Assembly (NCBI GenBank): GCA_017456145.1
Contig: JAFTJZ010000024.1
Location: 1-43,798 of the forward strand
Reading direction: 5' to 3'
Length of the DNA stretch: 43,798 nucleotides
Origin: Clostridia bacterium
GTDB lineage: Bacteria > Bacillota > Clostridia > Oscillospirales > CAG-272
This document shows positions 16,420-24,711 of this stretch, piece by piece (the stretch's first letter is position 1; the number at the start of each line of letters is the position of its first letter). The notes under the pieces are model-generated. The model was not told the origin of the DNA. It did no database searches and worked only from the letters and a program-made list of their open reading frames with translations. A program made the position numbers and the translations under genes.

Positions 16420-16845
16420 GATCTTTATCAAATTCCAAATGACCGTTTCGATCTCAAGATAATATATTCCTTACCCAACTCCACCAAGTTCCAAATGACC
16501 ACTTCCAACCCATCTCGAGGCGGTGCCGAAGAGATGGAGGAATGATTGAAACCTTCCCCCTCGCGCGCGACTCAGCAACCGCAAGGTTGCGTTAGCGCGC
16601 AGCAGCAGGGGGATGTATAAGGGGGCAAGCCCCCTTATACACGCTTTTTTTGGTTCGTTTTTTTGGGGTGTGCCAAAAAAATGAACATAAACTAATTATA
16701 GTTAGAAAGCTGTGTTCGCACAAACTTAATTCAATTTGGAATTTCAACAACCCGCGGGAGGGGAACCCCCTCCCCTACAGAGTTTTAGCAAAATCCCATA
16801 TAACCGTTTCGATCTCAAGATAATATATTCCCTACCCAAATCCTC
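16420..16845. repeat. Direct repeat pair bracketing an inserted segment
   Basis: A 41-bp sequence starting ACCGTTTCGATCTCAAGATA at 16442 recurs at 16803 with 39 of 41 matches. Weaker similarity extends about 20 bp further upstream of each. The two are 361 bp apart and enclose the R2 element. The second lies just before the ribosome binding site of the kinase gene. The pattern suggests an insertion or duplication of the kinase leader. The whole interval 16202-16865 holds no gene that I can support. Confidence 0.7.
16561..16725 (+). repeat. R2 multi-hairpin element, copy 1
   Basis: In order: an outer stem GCGCGC/GCGCGC (16563-16600) enclosing an inner stem GCAACC-gcaa-GGTTGC; a perfect 12-bp stem GTATAAGGGGGC-aa-GCCCCCTTATAC (16615-16640); TTTGGTTCG; a stem TTTTTTTGG/CCAAAAAAA; then TGAACATAA and TGTTCGCACAA. 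Copy 2 (22956-23122) has the same order with different but still complementary arms. It lies upstream of the kinase gene. Confidence 0.75.
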
Positions 16846-16865
16846 CCCCAAGAAAGGACATACCC

Positions 16866-18188
16866 ATGTACCTCGGAATCGACATCGGCACCACCTCCAT
16901 CTGCGCGGTGGTCATCTCAAAGAACGGAACCCTACTTCACTCCGTCACAGAACAAAATACCTTCGGCTATGCGAACGGTGCCACCCGTATGCAAAATGCG
17001 GACGGTATTGCAAAAAAATGCCGCGAAATCTGCGACACACTCAACGCCCAATACCCCATCCAAAGCATCGGTGTCAGCGGACAGATGCACGGCATTCTCT
17101 ACGTCGATGCGGACGGCAACGCCCTATCTCCCCTCTACTCCTGGCAGGACGAGCGCGGAAATCTCCCTGCCGGTGACGGCAGCTATGCCGAGCAGCTCCG
17201 CGCACTGACCGGCTACCCGATTTCTACCGGCTACGGCTGCTGCAGTCTGTACTACGATATGAAAAATCGTGCCATTCCCGAAAATACCGCGGCTTTTTGC
17301 ACCATAGGTGACTACGTTGCCATGCAGTTGTGCGGCCGAAAAACACCGTTGCTCAACGATACCTGCGCTGCATCCCTCGGGTTGTTTGACCTTAAGGCGC
17401 GCCGCTGGGACGATGCTGCGATCCGCGCCGCCGCACTTCCTCGCCATCTTTTCCCCGAAACCACGGGGGAGGTCGCCATGCTGGGAAAGACGCCCGTCGG
17501 CGCGACCGTCTATACCTGCATCGGCGACAATCAGGCCTCGGTCTATGGCTCGGTGCGCGATGAAAATGCGTTCCTGCTCAATATCGGTACGGGCAGCCAA
17601 ATCTCTGTGGTCTCACGTCAATACGTCGCTCCCACCGTCGGTGAGGTGCGTCCGTATCTCAACGGCGCGTATCTCATTGCGGGCTGTCCCTTGTGTGGCG
17701 GCTATTCTTACCGATTGCTCAAGGACTTTTTTGCCGACGTGAACAGCGAGATCACCTACGACACCATGAACGCATGGGCTCTCCTTGCCCTGGAGGCACA
17801 GGAGAAGGGGAACTGCACGGTGCCCGACGTCCGTCCCACCTTCCGCGGAACTCGCGAGGATCCCGCCAGCCGCGCCTCAATTACCGGACTCTCGGAGACG
17901 AATCTCCGCGCACCCGCCTTGACGCTTGGCGTACTCAAAGGCATCAGCGGCGAGCTCAAGGAATTTTATACCGCCTTTTGCGCGTTACTTGGCCGACGGA
18001 CGCAGGCAGTCGGCGCGGGCAATGCCGTGCGCATGAATCCCGCTATGCGCCGCGTTCTGCGGGAGGATTTCGGCTGCGAGGTCTTCATCCCCGCCCATAC
18101 CGAGGAAGCCTCCTTTGGTGCAGCACGTGCTGCGGCGGAAACCTATACGGGCGAGAATTTCAGCTGCTGGATTCAATATCAAGCATAA
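16866..18188 (+). CDS. FGGY-family carbohydrate kinase, sedoheptulokinase-like
   Basis: 440 residues. It transfers phosphate from ATP to a sugar hydroxyl. N-terminal GIDIGTTSICAVV is the phosphate-binding loop of the FGGY/actin fold. The segments IGVSGQMHGILYVDADGN, YSWQDERG, STGYGCCSLYYDMKN and GDNQASVYGSV...LLNIGTGSQISV match what I recall of sedoheptulokinases better than xylulokinases or glycerol kinases. The substrate may still be another ketose or a polyol. AAAGGA precedes ATG 16866. The gene follows the glycyl radical enzyme in the same direction but is separated by 664 bp of repeats, and no promoter is evident there. It is tightly followed (26 bp) by the isomerase gene. It probably supplies or processes a phosphorylated intermediate of the same pathway. 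Confidence 0.85.
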   Translation: MYLGIDIGTTSICAVVISKNGTLLHSVTEQNTFGYANGATRMQNADGIAKKCREICDTLNAQYPIQSIGVSGQMHGILYVDADGNALSPLYSWQDERGNLPAGDGSYAEQLRALTGYPISTGYGCCSLYYDMKNRAIPENTAAFCTIGDYVAMQLCGRKTPLLNDTCAASLGLFDLKARRWDDAAIRAAALPRHLFPETTGEVAMLGKTPVGATVYTCIGDNQASVYGSVRDENAFLLNIGTGSQISVVSRQYVAPTVGEVRPYLNGAYLIAGCPLCGGYSYRLLKDFFADVNSEITYDTMNAWALLALEAQEKGNCTVPDVRPTFRGTREDPASRASITGLSETNLRAPALTLGVLKGISGELKEFYTAFCALLGRRTQAVGAGNAVRMNPAMRRVLREDFGCEVFIPAHTEEASFGAARAAAETYTGENFSCWIQYQA

Positions 18189-18214
18189 AGATATAAAGAA
18201 AAGAGGACTTACAC

Positions 18215-19294
18215 ATGAATAAGCAAGCATTGGTACAGAAACCGATCTTTTTTGATCGTAACCGCGTTTATCGCGTTTACACGGGGGGGATGCCCTACGT
18301 CGCGTTTTTCAATGACCCCGACGGCTATGACGTCGGTTTCGATGGCGGCGCGGACGGTAACTTCCCCGAGGAGTGGGTGGCGTCCGGCGTCAAGGCGCTC
18401 AATGAGAAAACGTTTGGCGAGCGCGATGGCGTGTCGGTCGTCAAGGGAACCGGTATTTATTTTGACGATCTGCTGACCGAATATCCCGAGGAAATGCTGG
18501 GCGGTGGGCGTTTTGATTGCTTGGTCAAGGTGCTTGACAGCGCTGTTCGTCTGCCCTTTCAGGCGCACCCCACCAAGGAATTTTCTCGCAAGCATTTCGG
18601 CAGCAACTACGGTAAAACCGAAGCTTGGCTGGTGCTTAGAACGCGTGAGAATGCCCGTATCTACTTCGGCTTTAAGGAGAAGATGACCAAGGCGGACATT
18701 GACCGCCTGGAGGAGGAGAGCGAGACGGACAAGACGGTGTTTGACGATCTGCTCTCTTACGTGGAGCCCAAGATCGGCGATGTGTTTCTGATCCGTGCAG
18801 GTATGGTTCATGCGATCGGCGCGGGTTGTACCATCCTGGAGCTGCAGGAGCCGACCGACTTTACCGTGCAGCCCGAGCGTTGGTGCGGAGATCATCATCT
18901 GAGCCCTCATGAAGAGTATCTCGGCTTGGATAAGGATATCGCGCTTGACGTGTTCGACTTCTCCCTGTACGGACCTGCCGCAACCGAAAGCGCAAGACTT
19001 CTCCCTCGCGTGGTCGAGGCGTGCGACGGCTACCGCAAGGAGGTGCTGATCAGCTACGACGACACACCCTGCTTTGCCCAGAATCGTTACACCCTGACGG
19101 GCGGTAGTATGGTGCTGGATGCAGCACCTGCGCTCTATATTTGCGTGGATGGCGAGGGTGAGATTATCGGCGAAGATTACGATATGCCCATCCGCCGCGG
19201 CAGCTACTTCTTCCTGCCGTACGCCGCCAAGGGCAAATTCACTGCCAAGGGCAGCTGCACCATCGTCGAATGCTTGCCGAGTAAGCAGGATTGA
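18215..19294 (+). CDS. manA: Mannose-6-phosphate isomerase, class I
   Basis: 359 residues, a cupin-fold zinc enzyme interconverting mannose 6-phosphate and fructose 6-phosphate. The metal ligands are visible as Gln116 and His118 in FQAHP, Glu136 in GKTEAW and His199 in AGMVHAIG. A C-terminal cupin half ends the protein. AGAGGA precedes ATG 18215, 26 bp after the kinase stop, so the two genes are co-transcribed. A strong terminator follows at 19400. The product links the locus to fructose 6-phosphate and glycolysis, and to the alpha-mannosidase encoded at 24974-28057. The family contains members with other cyclic-sugar specificities, so the substrate in this pathway could differ. Confidence 0.92.
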   Translation: MNKQALVQKPIFFDRNRVYRVYTGGMPYVAFFNDPDGYDVGFDGGADGNFPEEWVASGVKALNEKTFGERDGVSVVKGTGIYFDDLLTEYPEEMLGGGRFDCLVKVLDSAVRLPFQAHPTKEFSRKHFGSNYGKTEAWLVLRTRENARIYFGFKEKMTKADIDRLEEESETDKTVFDDLLSYVEPKIGDVFLIRAGMVHAIGAGCTILELQEPTDFTVQPERWCGDHHLSPHEEYLGLDKDIALDVFDFSLYGPAATESARLLPRVVEACDGYRKEVLISYDDTPCFAQNRYTLTGGSMVLDAAPALYICVDGEGEIIGEDYDMPIRRGSYFFLPYAAKGKFTAKGSCTIVECLPSKQD

Positions 19295-19399
19295 TATGAT
19301 ATATGATTTGTGGGAAACTTCTTGAGAAGAAGGTGATCGCAAGCGATCTTCGAGTTTGTCTTGATGGCGTCAAGTCATCAAGGCAAACATCGGTTCCCC

Positions 19400-19441
19400 G
19401 CGCCCTTTCATGAACTTTGTAAAAGAAAGGGTGTTTTTTTT
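19400..19441 (+). terminator. Terminator of the kinase-isomerase operon
   Basis: Stem CGCCCTTTC/GAAAGGGTG (one G-U) is followed directly by eight T residues. An earlier hairpin, GTTTGTCTTGATG/CATCAAGGCAAAC at about 19353-19387, also lies in this 280-bp gap. Confidence 0.85.
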
Positions 19442-19501
19442 CGGGATGGCAGAAATCAACCTGAAGTAGAGAGTTGAATTTAAAAATCAAAAAACATACG
19501 A

Positions 19502-19530
19502 TTGCAAGTTGAATTTTTCTGTGATATAAT
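19502..19530 (+). promoter_or_regulatory. Promoter of the first XRE regulator
   Basis: TTGCAA (19502-19507), 17 nt, TATAAT (19525-19530). Downstream sequence TATAATATTCACACAAG is nearly the same as at the second regulator's promoter, a candidate shared operator. Confidence 0.8.
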
Positions 19531-19574
19531 ATTCACACAAGATAGCTATCTGAAAAATCTTGGAGGATACAAAT

Positions 19575-20393
19575 ATGTTAGATCAAAAAATATTCGGCGA
19601 AAAGCTTCGCAATCACAGAAAAAAGCTGGGAATGACGCAGGAGGAGGTTGCCGAGGCGGTGGGGGTATCTCCGCAAGCCATCTCCAAATGGGAGGCGGGC
19701 GACTGTCTGCCCGACTGTTTCAATCTCAAGACCATCAGCGATGTGTACGGTATTTCGGCGGATGTGCTGCTGGAAACGCAGGAAAGCGATAACATCGGTG
19801 CGGTGGCGAGCAAGATCGAGCAGCTTTGCACGGAATTTGTTTGGGCAGCTGCCGGCAATGGGCGTTACTCGGCCAATCTGCGTCGGGAGCTTGGCGAGGA
19901 TCTGTGGCAGATGTGGAAGGGAATTTATTTTGCCGAGGTTGGCAATCGGGAGCTGCAAAGGCAGAGTAAAGAGCGGGGAAATTTACGCATCATTGGCTCG
20001 TTTGGCACCAAGCTGTGGGATGATGATGGCGTGGCGTGTGTCATTCGGTCATCGCTGCTCGACAGGCTTGCCCCCTCTGCTCCCGACACGACGTCCGTCC
20101 TGCAGGCACTTTGCAGTGAGGAGGGGCAAAGGCTGATTCTGGCGCTGCGTTGCGATAAGCCGACACCCAAGCAGGAGATCGTCGAGCAGACGGGGATGGA
20201 GCTCTCGCATCTCAACGAGCTGTTGCTGCTGTTCACCGAGAACCGCATCATCCACTTTGAGGCAGAAAACCGCGCGGAAGATCGTGGATATATCATCAGC
20301 GGGCACTGCGGCGTCGCGGCGCATATGGTGCTCGCGGCGGCGCACGTCCTCCAAAAAATGACATATGAGGTCTCGCAGTTTTTGAACGGGTAA
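19575..20393 (+). CDS. XRE-family transcriptional regulator with unknown C-terminal domain
   Basis: 272 residues from ATG 19575 (GGAGGA 7 nt upstream). The N-terminal Cro/C1-type helix-turn-helix (residues about 8-62) reads LRNHRKKLGMTQEEVAEAVG, then VSPQAISKWEAGDCLPD and ISDVYGISADVLL. The rest is not a recognised sensor. It contains a winged-helix-like stretch (PTPKQEIVEQTGMELSHLNE, about 205-225) that could be a second DNA-binding or dimerisation part. It has its own promoter. It is followed by a second XRE regulator whose promoter shares sequence with this one, suggesting mutual or common control. The target is unknown. Confidence 0.85.
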   Translation: MLDQKIFGEKLRNHRKKLGMTQEEVAEAVGVSPQAISKWEAGDCLPDCFNLKTISDVYGISADVLLETQESDNIGAVASKIEQLCTEFVWAAAGNGRYSANLRRELGEDLWQMWKGIYFAEVGNRELQRQSKERGNLRIIGSFGTKLWDDDGVACVIRSSLLDRLAPSAPDTTSVLQALCSEEGQRLILALRCDKPTPKQEIVEQTGMELSHLNELLLLFTENRIIHFEAENRAEDRGYIISGHCGVAAHMVLAAAHVLQKMTYEVSQFLNG

Positions 20394-20453
20394 GGGTTGA
20401 CTTCTTGCGGCAAAACTCAACTCAAAATGGTTTTTTTCTCAATTACCGAGAGG

Positions 20454-20482
20454 TGGACAGCACGGCAAATATCTGTTATAAT
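20454..20482 (+). promoter_or_regulatory. Promoter of the second XRE regulator
   Basis: TGGACA (20454-20459), 17 nt, TATAAT (20477-20482), followed by ATCCACACAGG, which parallels the sequence after the first regulator's -10 box. Confidence 0.75.
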
Positions 20483-20534
20483 ATCCACACAGGAACGGTA
20501 CCGCCTGAAAAAGCAACCGAAAGGAAGAAACAAT

Positions 20535-21659
20535 ATGTCATTTGGTCAAGCCATCAAAACCTTACGAAGAAAAGCAGATCTGACACAGGAGCAGCTCGCC
20601 GAAATGCTTTCCATCTCTCCGCAGGCGGTCAGCCGTTGGGAAACCGACGCCGCCATGCCCGATATCTCCATGCTCCCCGCCATATGCAATCTGTTCGACG
20701 TCTCCTCGGACGAGCTGCTCGGTATCAGCGCCGAGCGCAAAAAGGAGAAGATCGATCAGATCGTGTCGCATTATTTCTCCTTTTCCTCCCGCGGATATTA
20801 TAAGGAGGCAAGAGAGGTACTGGAGGCGGGGATGAAGGAATATCCCAACTCTTATCGGCTGATGATGAATATGATGCACCTGTCCTACTGGCAGTGGTGT
20901 GAGGATGTGGACTGCACCGAACAGGAGAGAACTGCATTCCGCGACCAAGCGGTATCCCTTGGTGAGAGGATTCTGGAATTTTGCACCGAGGACTCTACCC
21001 GACAAAACGCGATACAGATTCTTTGCTATGCCTATCCGCGTATGGGCAAGGAGGATAAAGCCGTCGAGCTCGCCAATCAAATGCCGAGCATGTCTATCAG
21101 CAAGGAGGTCATGCTGTCCCGCATTTATCAAGGAAATGCGCGGTATCAGGCAACGCAGGAGGAAATGCTGTATGCGCTCTCGCTGCTGGTCAGCGGTATT
21201 CAGACCATCAATACCGTCGACAATGCGGGTAAGCGGTTTTATACCGAGGACGAGGATGCTCTGCTGCGGGAAAAGGTGATCGCCATTTTGCACATCGTAT
21301 TTGAGGATGGCAATTTCGGATTTTATCATTGCGATCTGCAGGACGTGCATCAGTCACTGGCAGCCTATCACGCCAAGAAAACGGATGCGGAAAAGACGCT
21401 GCATCACCTGCGCTGCGCCGCCGAGCACGCGATCGGCTTTGTGCAGGCATTTTCGGGCAAAAATCGTGCTTATACCTCGCTGCTGTTCCGCTGGCAGCCG
21501 ATCGGCTCGTTTTCAACGGGAAATAAAAACAACTGCGCGTTGCAGCAACTGCTCGATATGGACGATGCAAGATATGATTTTATCCGTGAGAGCGAAGGCT
21601 TTGCCGAGATCAAGGCGCTGCTGGAGCCATACGCCGCAACTTGGGAAGTCCGCGAATAA
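20535..21659 (+). CDS. XRE-family transcriptional regulator with helical repeat C-terminus
   Basis: 374 residues from ATG 20535 (AAGGA about 9 nt upstream; the open frame begins at 20397 without a site). The N-terminal Cro/C1 helix-turn-helix reads IKTLRRKADLTQEQLAEMLS and ISPQAVSRWETDAAMPD, then LFDVSSDELLGI. The remaining 300 residues are mainly helical with TPR-like pairs (YYKEAREVLEAGMKEYPNS, CYAYPRMGKEDKAVELANQ, TDAEKTLHHLRCAAEHAIG). These resemble the peptide- or protein-sensing parts of many clostridial XRE regulators. No membrane segment. It lies 141 bp after the first regulator but has its own promoter. Target unknown. Confidence 0.87.
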   Translation: MSFGQAIKTLRRKADLTQEQLAEMLSISPQAVSRWETDAAMPDISMLPAICNLFDVSSDELLGISAERKKEKIDQIVSHYFSFSSRGYYKEAREVLEAGMKEYPNSYRLMMNMMHLSYWQWCEDVDCTEQERTAFRDQAVSLGERILEFCTEDSTRQNAIQILCYAYPRMGKEDKAVELANQMPSMSISKEVMLSRIYQGNARYQATQEEMLYALSLLVSGIQTINTVDNAGKRFYTEDEDALLREKVIAILHIVFEDGNFGFYHCDLQDVHQSLAAYHAKKTDAEKTLHHLRCAAEHAIGFVQAFSGKNRAYTSLLFRWQPIGSFSTGNKNNCALQQLLDMDDARYDFIRESEGFAEIKALLEPYAATWEVRE

Positions 21660-21701
21660 AGCCACGAAGATCCCCACAGTGCATATTCAGTCCACCCGCT
21701 C

Positions 21702-21730
21702 TTGACAAATGTCGCATAAAGGGGTATAAT
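21702..21730 (+). promoter_or_regulatory. Perfect consensus promoter of the MBL-fold gene
   Basis: TTGACA (21702-21707), 17 nt, TATAAT (21725-21730). It predicts a short leader of about 25 nt before ATG 21763. Confidence 0.85.
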
Positions 21731-21762
21731 ATACCGGTATCAACATCACAAGGAGGTGCGGC

Positions 21763-22656
21763 ATGAGCGCACGCAAGCAAAAACGGATTTTTGCCGTCCT
21801 TGGTGGTGCGATGGGTTTGGTGGCGCTGGTGCTGTTTTTGTTGCTGCCGCGCATGCTGCCGCCAACGGACACCGCGCAAAGGCAAGCGCGCATCGAGAAT
21901 GCCGATCTTCAAATTCACGTCATCGACGTGGGGCAGGGAGACGCTATGCTGCTCATGACCGACGGCGGATGTGTATTGATCGACACGGGAACCAATGAGA
22001 GCGAGGACGCGCTGCGGGCGTACCTGAACGGCTGCGGTGTGGAGCGGATCGATTATATGTTCCTCAGCCACCCGCATGAGGACCACATGGGCGGCGCGGA
22101 TATGGTGCTGCGTGAATACGAGGTGGGCACGCTGGTCATGTCCGATCTTGCCCCCGACGCCGACGTGGGAATGCAGTTCACGACGGCGTTGGTGGAGAGT
22201 GAGACCGATGTCGTCGTACCCTCCGTCGGGGACGTGTATGTGTCGGACGGCTTGTCTGTTACCGTGCTTGCACCTCCCGACGGCGGGTTTGAGAGTGTCA
22301 ATGACAACTCGCTTATCCTGCGCGTGGAATACGGTGAATGCTCGGTTATGACTACGGGTGACGCCGAGGCAGAGGTGGAGGCGTGGCTGCTTGCCAATTG
22401 TGATCCTGCGCTCCTTGACGTCGATCTGCTCAAGGCGGGACACCATGGCTCGGACACCTCGACGGGGGCGGATTTCCTTGCCGCGCTGTCGCCTGACTAT
22501 GTTGCGATCTCCTGCGGGAGAGGTAATACCTACAATCATCCCGTTCAAAGTGTCCTTGACGCCATTGTGCGCGCGGGTGCACAGGTTTGCCGTACCGATA
22601 CCGACGGGACGCTGGTTTTTCTCTCCGACGGTGTGACGCTGTGGAGGGAGAAGTGA
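21763..22656 (+). CDS. ComEC/Rec2-like metallo-beta-lactamase-fold hydrolase, membrane anchored
   Basis: 297 residues. A basic start and one hydrophobic segment (about 8-31) act as a signal anchor, placing the enzyme outside. The MBL domain resembles the C-terminal hydrolase of ComEC: LQIHVIDVGQGDAMLLMTDG, LIDTGTNESEDALRAYL, the metal motif SHPHEDHMGG (about 102-111), TTGDAEAEVE, and LLKAGHHGSDTSTG. Stand-alone clostridial proteins of this type are often annotated as competence-like or extracellular hydrolases. The natural substrate could be nucleic acid or a phosphodiester and is not established. AAGGAGG precedes ATG 21763. It follows the second XRE gene but has its own strong promoter. Confidence 0.9.
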   Translation: MSARKQKRIFAVLGGAMGLVALVLFLLLPRMLPPTDTAQRQARIENADLQIHVIDVGQGDAMLLMTDGGCVLIDTGTNESEDALRAYLNGCGVERIDYMFLSHPHEDHMGGADMVLREYEVGTLVMSDLAPDADVGMQFTTALVESETDVVVPSVGDVYVSDGLSVTVLAPPDGGFESVNDNSLILRVEYGECSVMTTGDAEAEVEAWLLANCDPALLDVDLLKAGHHGSDTSTGADFLAALSPDYVAISCGRGNTYNHPVQSVLDAIVRAGAQVCRTDTDGTLVFLSDGVTLWREK

Positions 22657-22902
22657 TCGGGCGGAATGATGTGTTCGCGCATTCTTCATTCTGTTTGGAT
22701 TTTTTACGACCTGCGGACCGCCCGGAGGTCGGTCCCTACAGGATTGAGAAATTTTGAACAGAGCAAAAAATTTGAGCAGAGCAAAAAACAACAGTTTTCC
22801 ACAACCCTTGTCTTCCGTGCGAAGCACGGCGGTAGAAAGGCAGAGCGTTAAAAGAACCGAACAAATAAATTTTAGATTTTCTTCCCGTAGAAACTTCTCT
22901 GT

Positions 22903-22931
22903 TTTTCGTCGTGGCTTTCCCACGACGAAAA
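22903..22931. repeat. Perfect 12-bp stem-loop in the 22657-23152 gap
   Basis: TTTTCGTCGTGG and CCACGACGAAAA around a 5-nt loop. It lies upstream of R2 copy 2. The same gap also holds CCGTGC-gaa-GCACGG near 22815 and a duplicated GAGCAAAAAA stretch near 22755-22795. No gene is supported between 22657 and 23152. Confidence 0.6.
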
Positions 22932-22955
22932 GCAAGATTTTGGAGCCGTGTCAGC

Positions 22956-23122
22956 CGCGTGCGATTGAGCCAAACGATGGGAGATCGTTTGGCGGTAGCA
23001 CGCGAAGAACGGGGTACATAGGGGCAAAGCCCCTATGCGCGTTTTCTTTGGTTCGTTTCTTTGACGCGTGTCAAAGAAATGAACATAAATCAATTAGCGT
23101 CAGAAGATTATGTTCGCACAAT
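22956..23122 (+). repeat. R2 multi-hairpin element, copy 2
   Basis: Same order as copy 1. Outer stem CGCGTGC/GCACGCG (22956-23004); inner stem GCCAAACGAT/ATCGTTTGGC; stem CATAGGGGC-aaa-GCCCCTATG (23017-23037); TTTGGTTCG; stem TTTCTTTGAC-gcgt-GTCAAAGAAA (23056-23079); then GAACATAA pairing over a distance with TTATGTTC (23108-23115) and CGCACAA. It ends 31 bp before the next start codon. Confidence 0.75.
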
Positions 23123-23152
23123 CTATATCATCCCCCCACGAAAGGAAATACC

Positions 23153-24706
23153 ATGAATCACATCACATACCAAGACTTTTTAAGAAATGATATGACATTG
23201 GAGCCTTTCGGCATTCTCCCGGGCGAGAGCCGCAGCACCTACTTTTGTACCCCACGAACCTCCACCATTCTCGGTTGGACCGGCGTGGACGGTATCCATT
23301 ACGTCCAGATCAAAAAGCTCGGAGAGATGGTGTTCGCCGTCAATCCTTATGCCGACCCGGGGCGACACGCGCATCCCGTGGCACAAAATTTTGAGGATTT
23401 TCTTCGCCTGCTTGTTAAATGCGGGCACGAAAGCTATCTGGAGCAAGCGCATGGTTGGACCTGGGAGCAGTATGAGAATTTTTCTCAGGAAAACACCATG
23501 ACCGCCGAGCAAAACGACGCTGCCGAGCAGATCATGGCGCGCTTTGACCTGACCCCCATCTCCGACGTATATACCTACGTCAAGGAGCTGGATGCCGCAT
23601 TTGACTATAGCACCATCCCTTATCCCGCCGATTATTGGGAGTACGTTCCCCGTGATGCCGTTCCCGCAGAGCGGGAGTGGAAGGTTTATTTCCGTCGCTC
23701 CTTTGGCGAGTCTGCCGGTCGCGGCGAGCGGGCAGGGGAGGAGGTGCCGCTTGATGTGCACTTTTCCTGGGATGGACGGCAGTGGCGTGTTCCCGCAGTC
23801 TACCTGTGTGCCAAGGGTCTTGTCGTCGATCTGGTCGCCACCGCGGCGGTAGAGGAGGTGCAAAGCTATCTGCAAAAGTGGAGCGATAAGGGAGCACTTT
23901 CCCCCGCCGAAGAATACGCCGCCCGGGCAGAAAGCCCGCTGCGAGACGATTTTGTCCCGACTGCCGTGATCAATGGGCAACCGTCGCGCCTCAAAAGCAT
24001 GGGTGGTATAACGCTGCTTGCCGACGACAGAGAGCTTTCTCCCACCGAGCGACAGGCGCTCTCTCATTACGGGCTGGACGAGCATACGCCGACGCTGCTC
24101 TGCCGTATCGCCTTTCCGTGGGCGACCGCTAAAAAGCCAAAGCTCCGCTCGCTGCAGCTGCAGCTGTCGCGTCGCCCGACAACGCTGACGGGAGAGCCGT
24201 TCACGGTATGCGGAGCAGGGGAGCGCGTGACCTTTACACATCCGATTCGCGGTACAGAGCATACGCTGTCTGTCCAAGAACTGCATCGCAGCGAGATGCA
24301 CCATGGCGCGGCAGCCATGGCGCAGTATCAGCTCCCGTCTCATAGCGTACAGATGCTCTATACTCTCTCGCCCGACCTGCCCGACAGCGAATTGGTCGTA
24401 CGGGACGTGCGGCACAACGATACGCCGATCCTTGTGCGGCAGGACAAGTCGCGCAAGGATGACTTTGTCTCGGTCACGGCAGTCAGCACGGCGCAATCGA
24501 TACAGAAGGTGGACAGCGAGTCGGCGGCCATTGCGATCATCGGGGGGGCGGACGGACCGACCACGATGGTGGTAGGGCGTGCGATGGGGCAGCCGATGCA
24601 GCACGCGGCACACTCGGCGCTGACCTTCGAGCCGCAGGACGTCGTTACCTGGCATCCAACCTTTCGCGCCAAGCTGTGCGAGGACGTGACGGTGCAGATT
24701 GTTTGA
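23153..24706 (+). CDS. Uncharacterised protein with an internal IIGGADGPT motif
   Basis: 517 residues from ATG 23153 (AAAGGA 6 nt upstream; the open frame extends upstream to 22754 through repeats without a site). I do not recognise the bulk of the protein. The first 110 residues (ILGWTGVDGIHYVQIKKLGE, HPVAQNFEDFLRLLVKCGHE, LEQAHGWTWEQYE) resemble clostridial SMI1/KNR4-like hypothetical proteins. Near residues 458-470 stands AIAIIGGADGPTTMVV, closely like the SIGIIGGADGPT signature of sodium-pump decarboxylase beta subunits. The protein has no membrane helices, so it is not that subunit. The motif is known to me as a recurring tag in unrelated clostridial proteins, function unknown. Proteins of this length with this C-terminus may be cytoplasmic. 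An R2 element precedes it and an R1 element follows. Confidence 0.8.
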   Translation: MNHITYQDFLRNDMTLEPFGILPGESRSTYFCTPRTSTILGWTGVDGIHYVQIKKLGEMVFAVNPYADPGRHAHPVAQNFEDFLRLLVKCGHESYLEQAHGWTWEQYENFSQENTMTAEQNDAAEQIMARFDLTPISDVYTYVKELDAAFDYSTIPYPADYWEYVPRDAVPAEREWKVYFRRSFGESAGRGERAGEEVPLDVHFSWDGRQWRVPAVYLCAKGLVVDLVATAAVEEVQSYLQKWSDKGALSPAEEYAARAESPLRDDFVPTAVINGQPSRLKSMGGITLLADDRELSPTERQALSHYGLDEHTPTLLCRIAFPWATAKKPKLRSLQLQLSRRPTTLTGEPFTVCGAGERVTFTHPIRGTEHTLSVQELHRSEMHHGAAAMAQYQLPSHSVQMLYTLSPDLPDSELVVRDVRHNDTPILVRQDKSRKDDFVSVTAVSTAQSIQKVDSESAAIAIIGGADGPTTMVVGRAMGQPMQHAAHSALTFEPQDVVTWHPTFRAKLCEDVTVQIV

Positions 24707-24711
24707 TGTAC

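Noticed and set aside
22754-23152. An upstream extension of the IIGGADGPT protein by 133 codons
   Set aside because: It runs through R2 copy 2 and other repeats and has no start site. ATG 23153 has a proper AAAGGA site.
23153-24706. Annotation as a sodium pump decarboxylase beta subunit because of IIGGADGPT
   Set aside because: The protein has no membrane helices and nothing else of that family, so the short motif alone is not enough.
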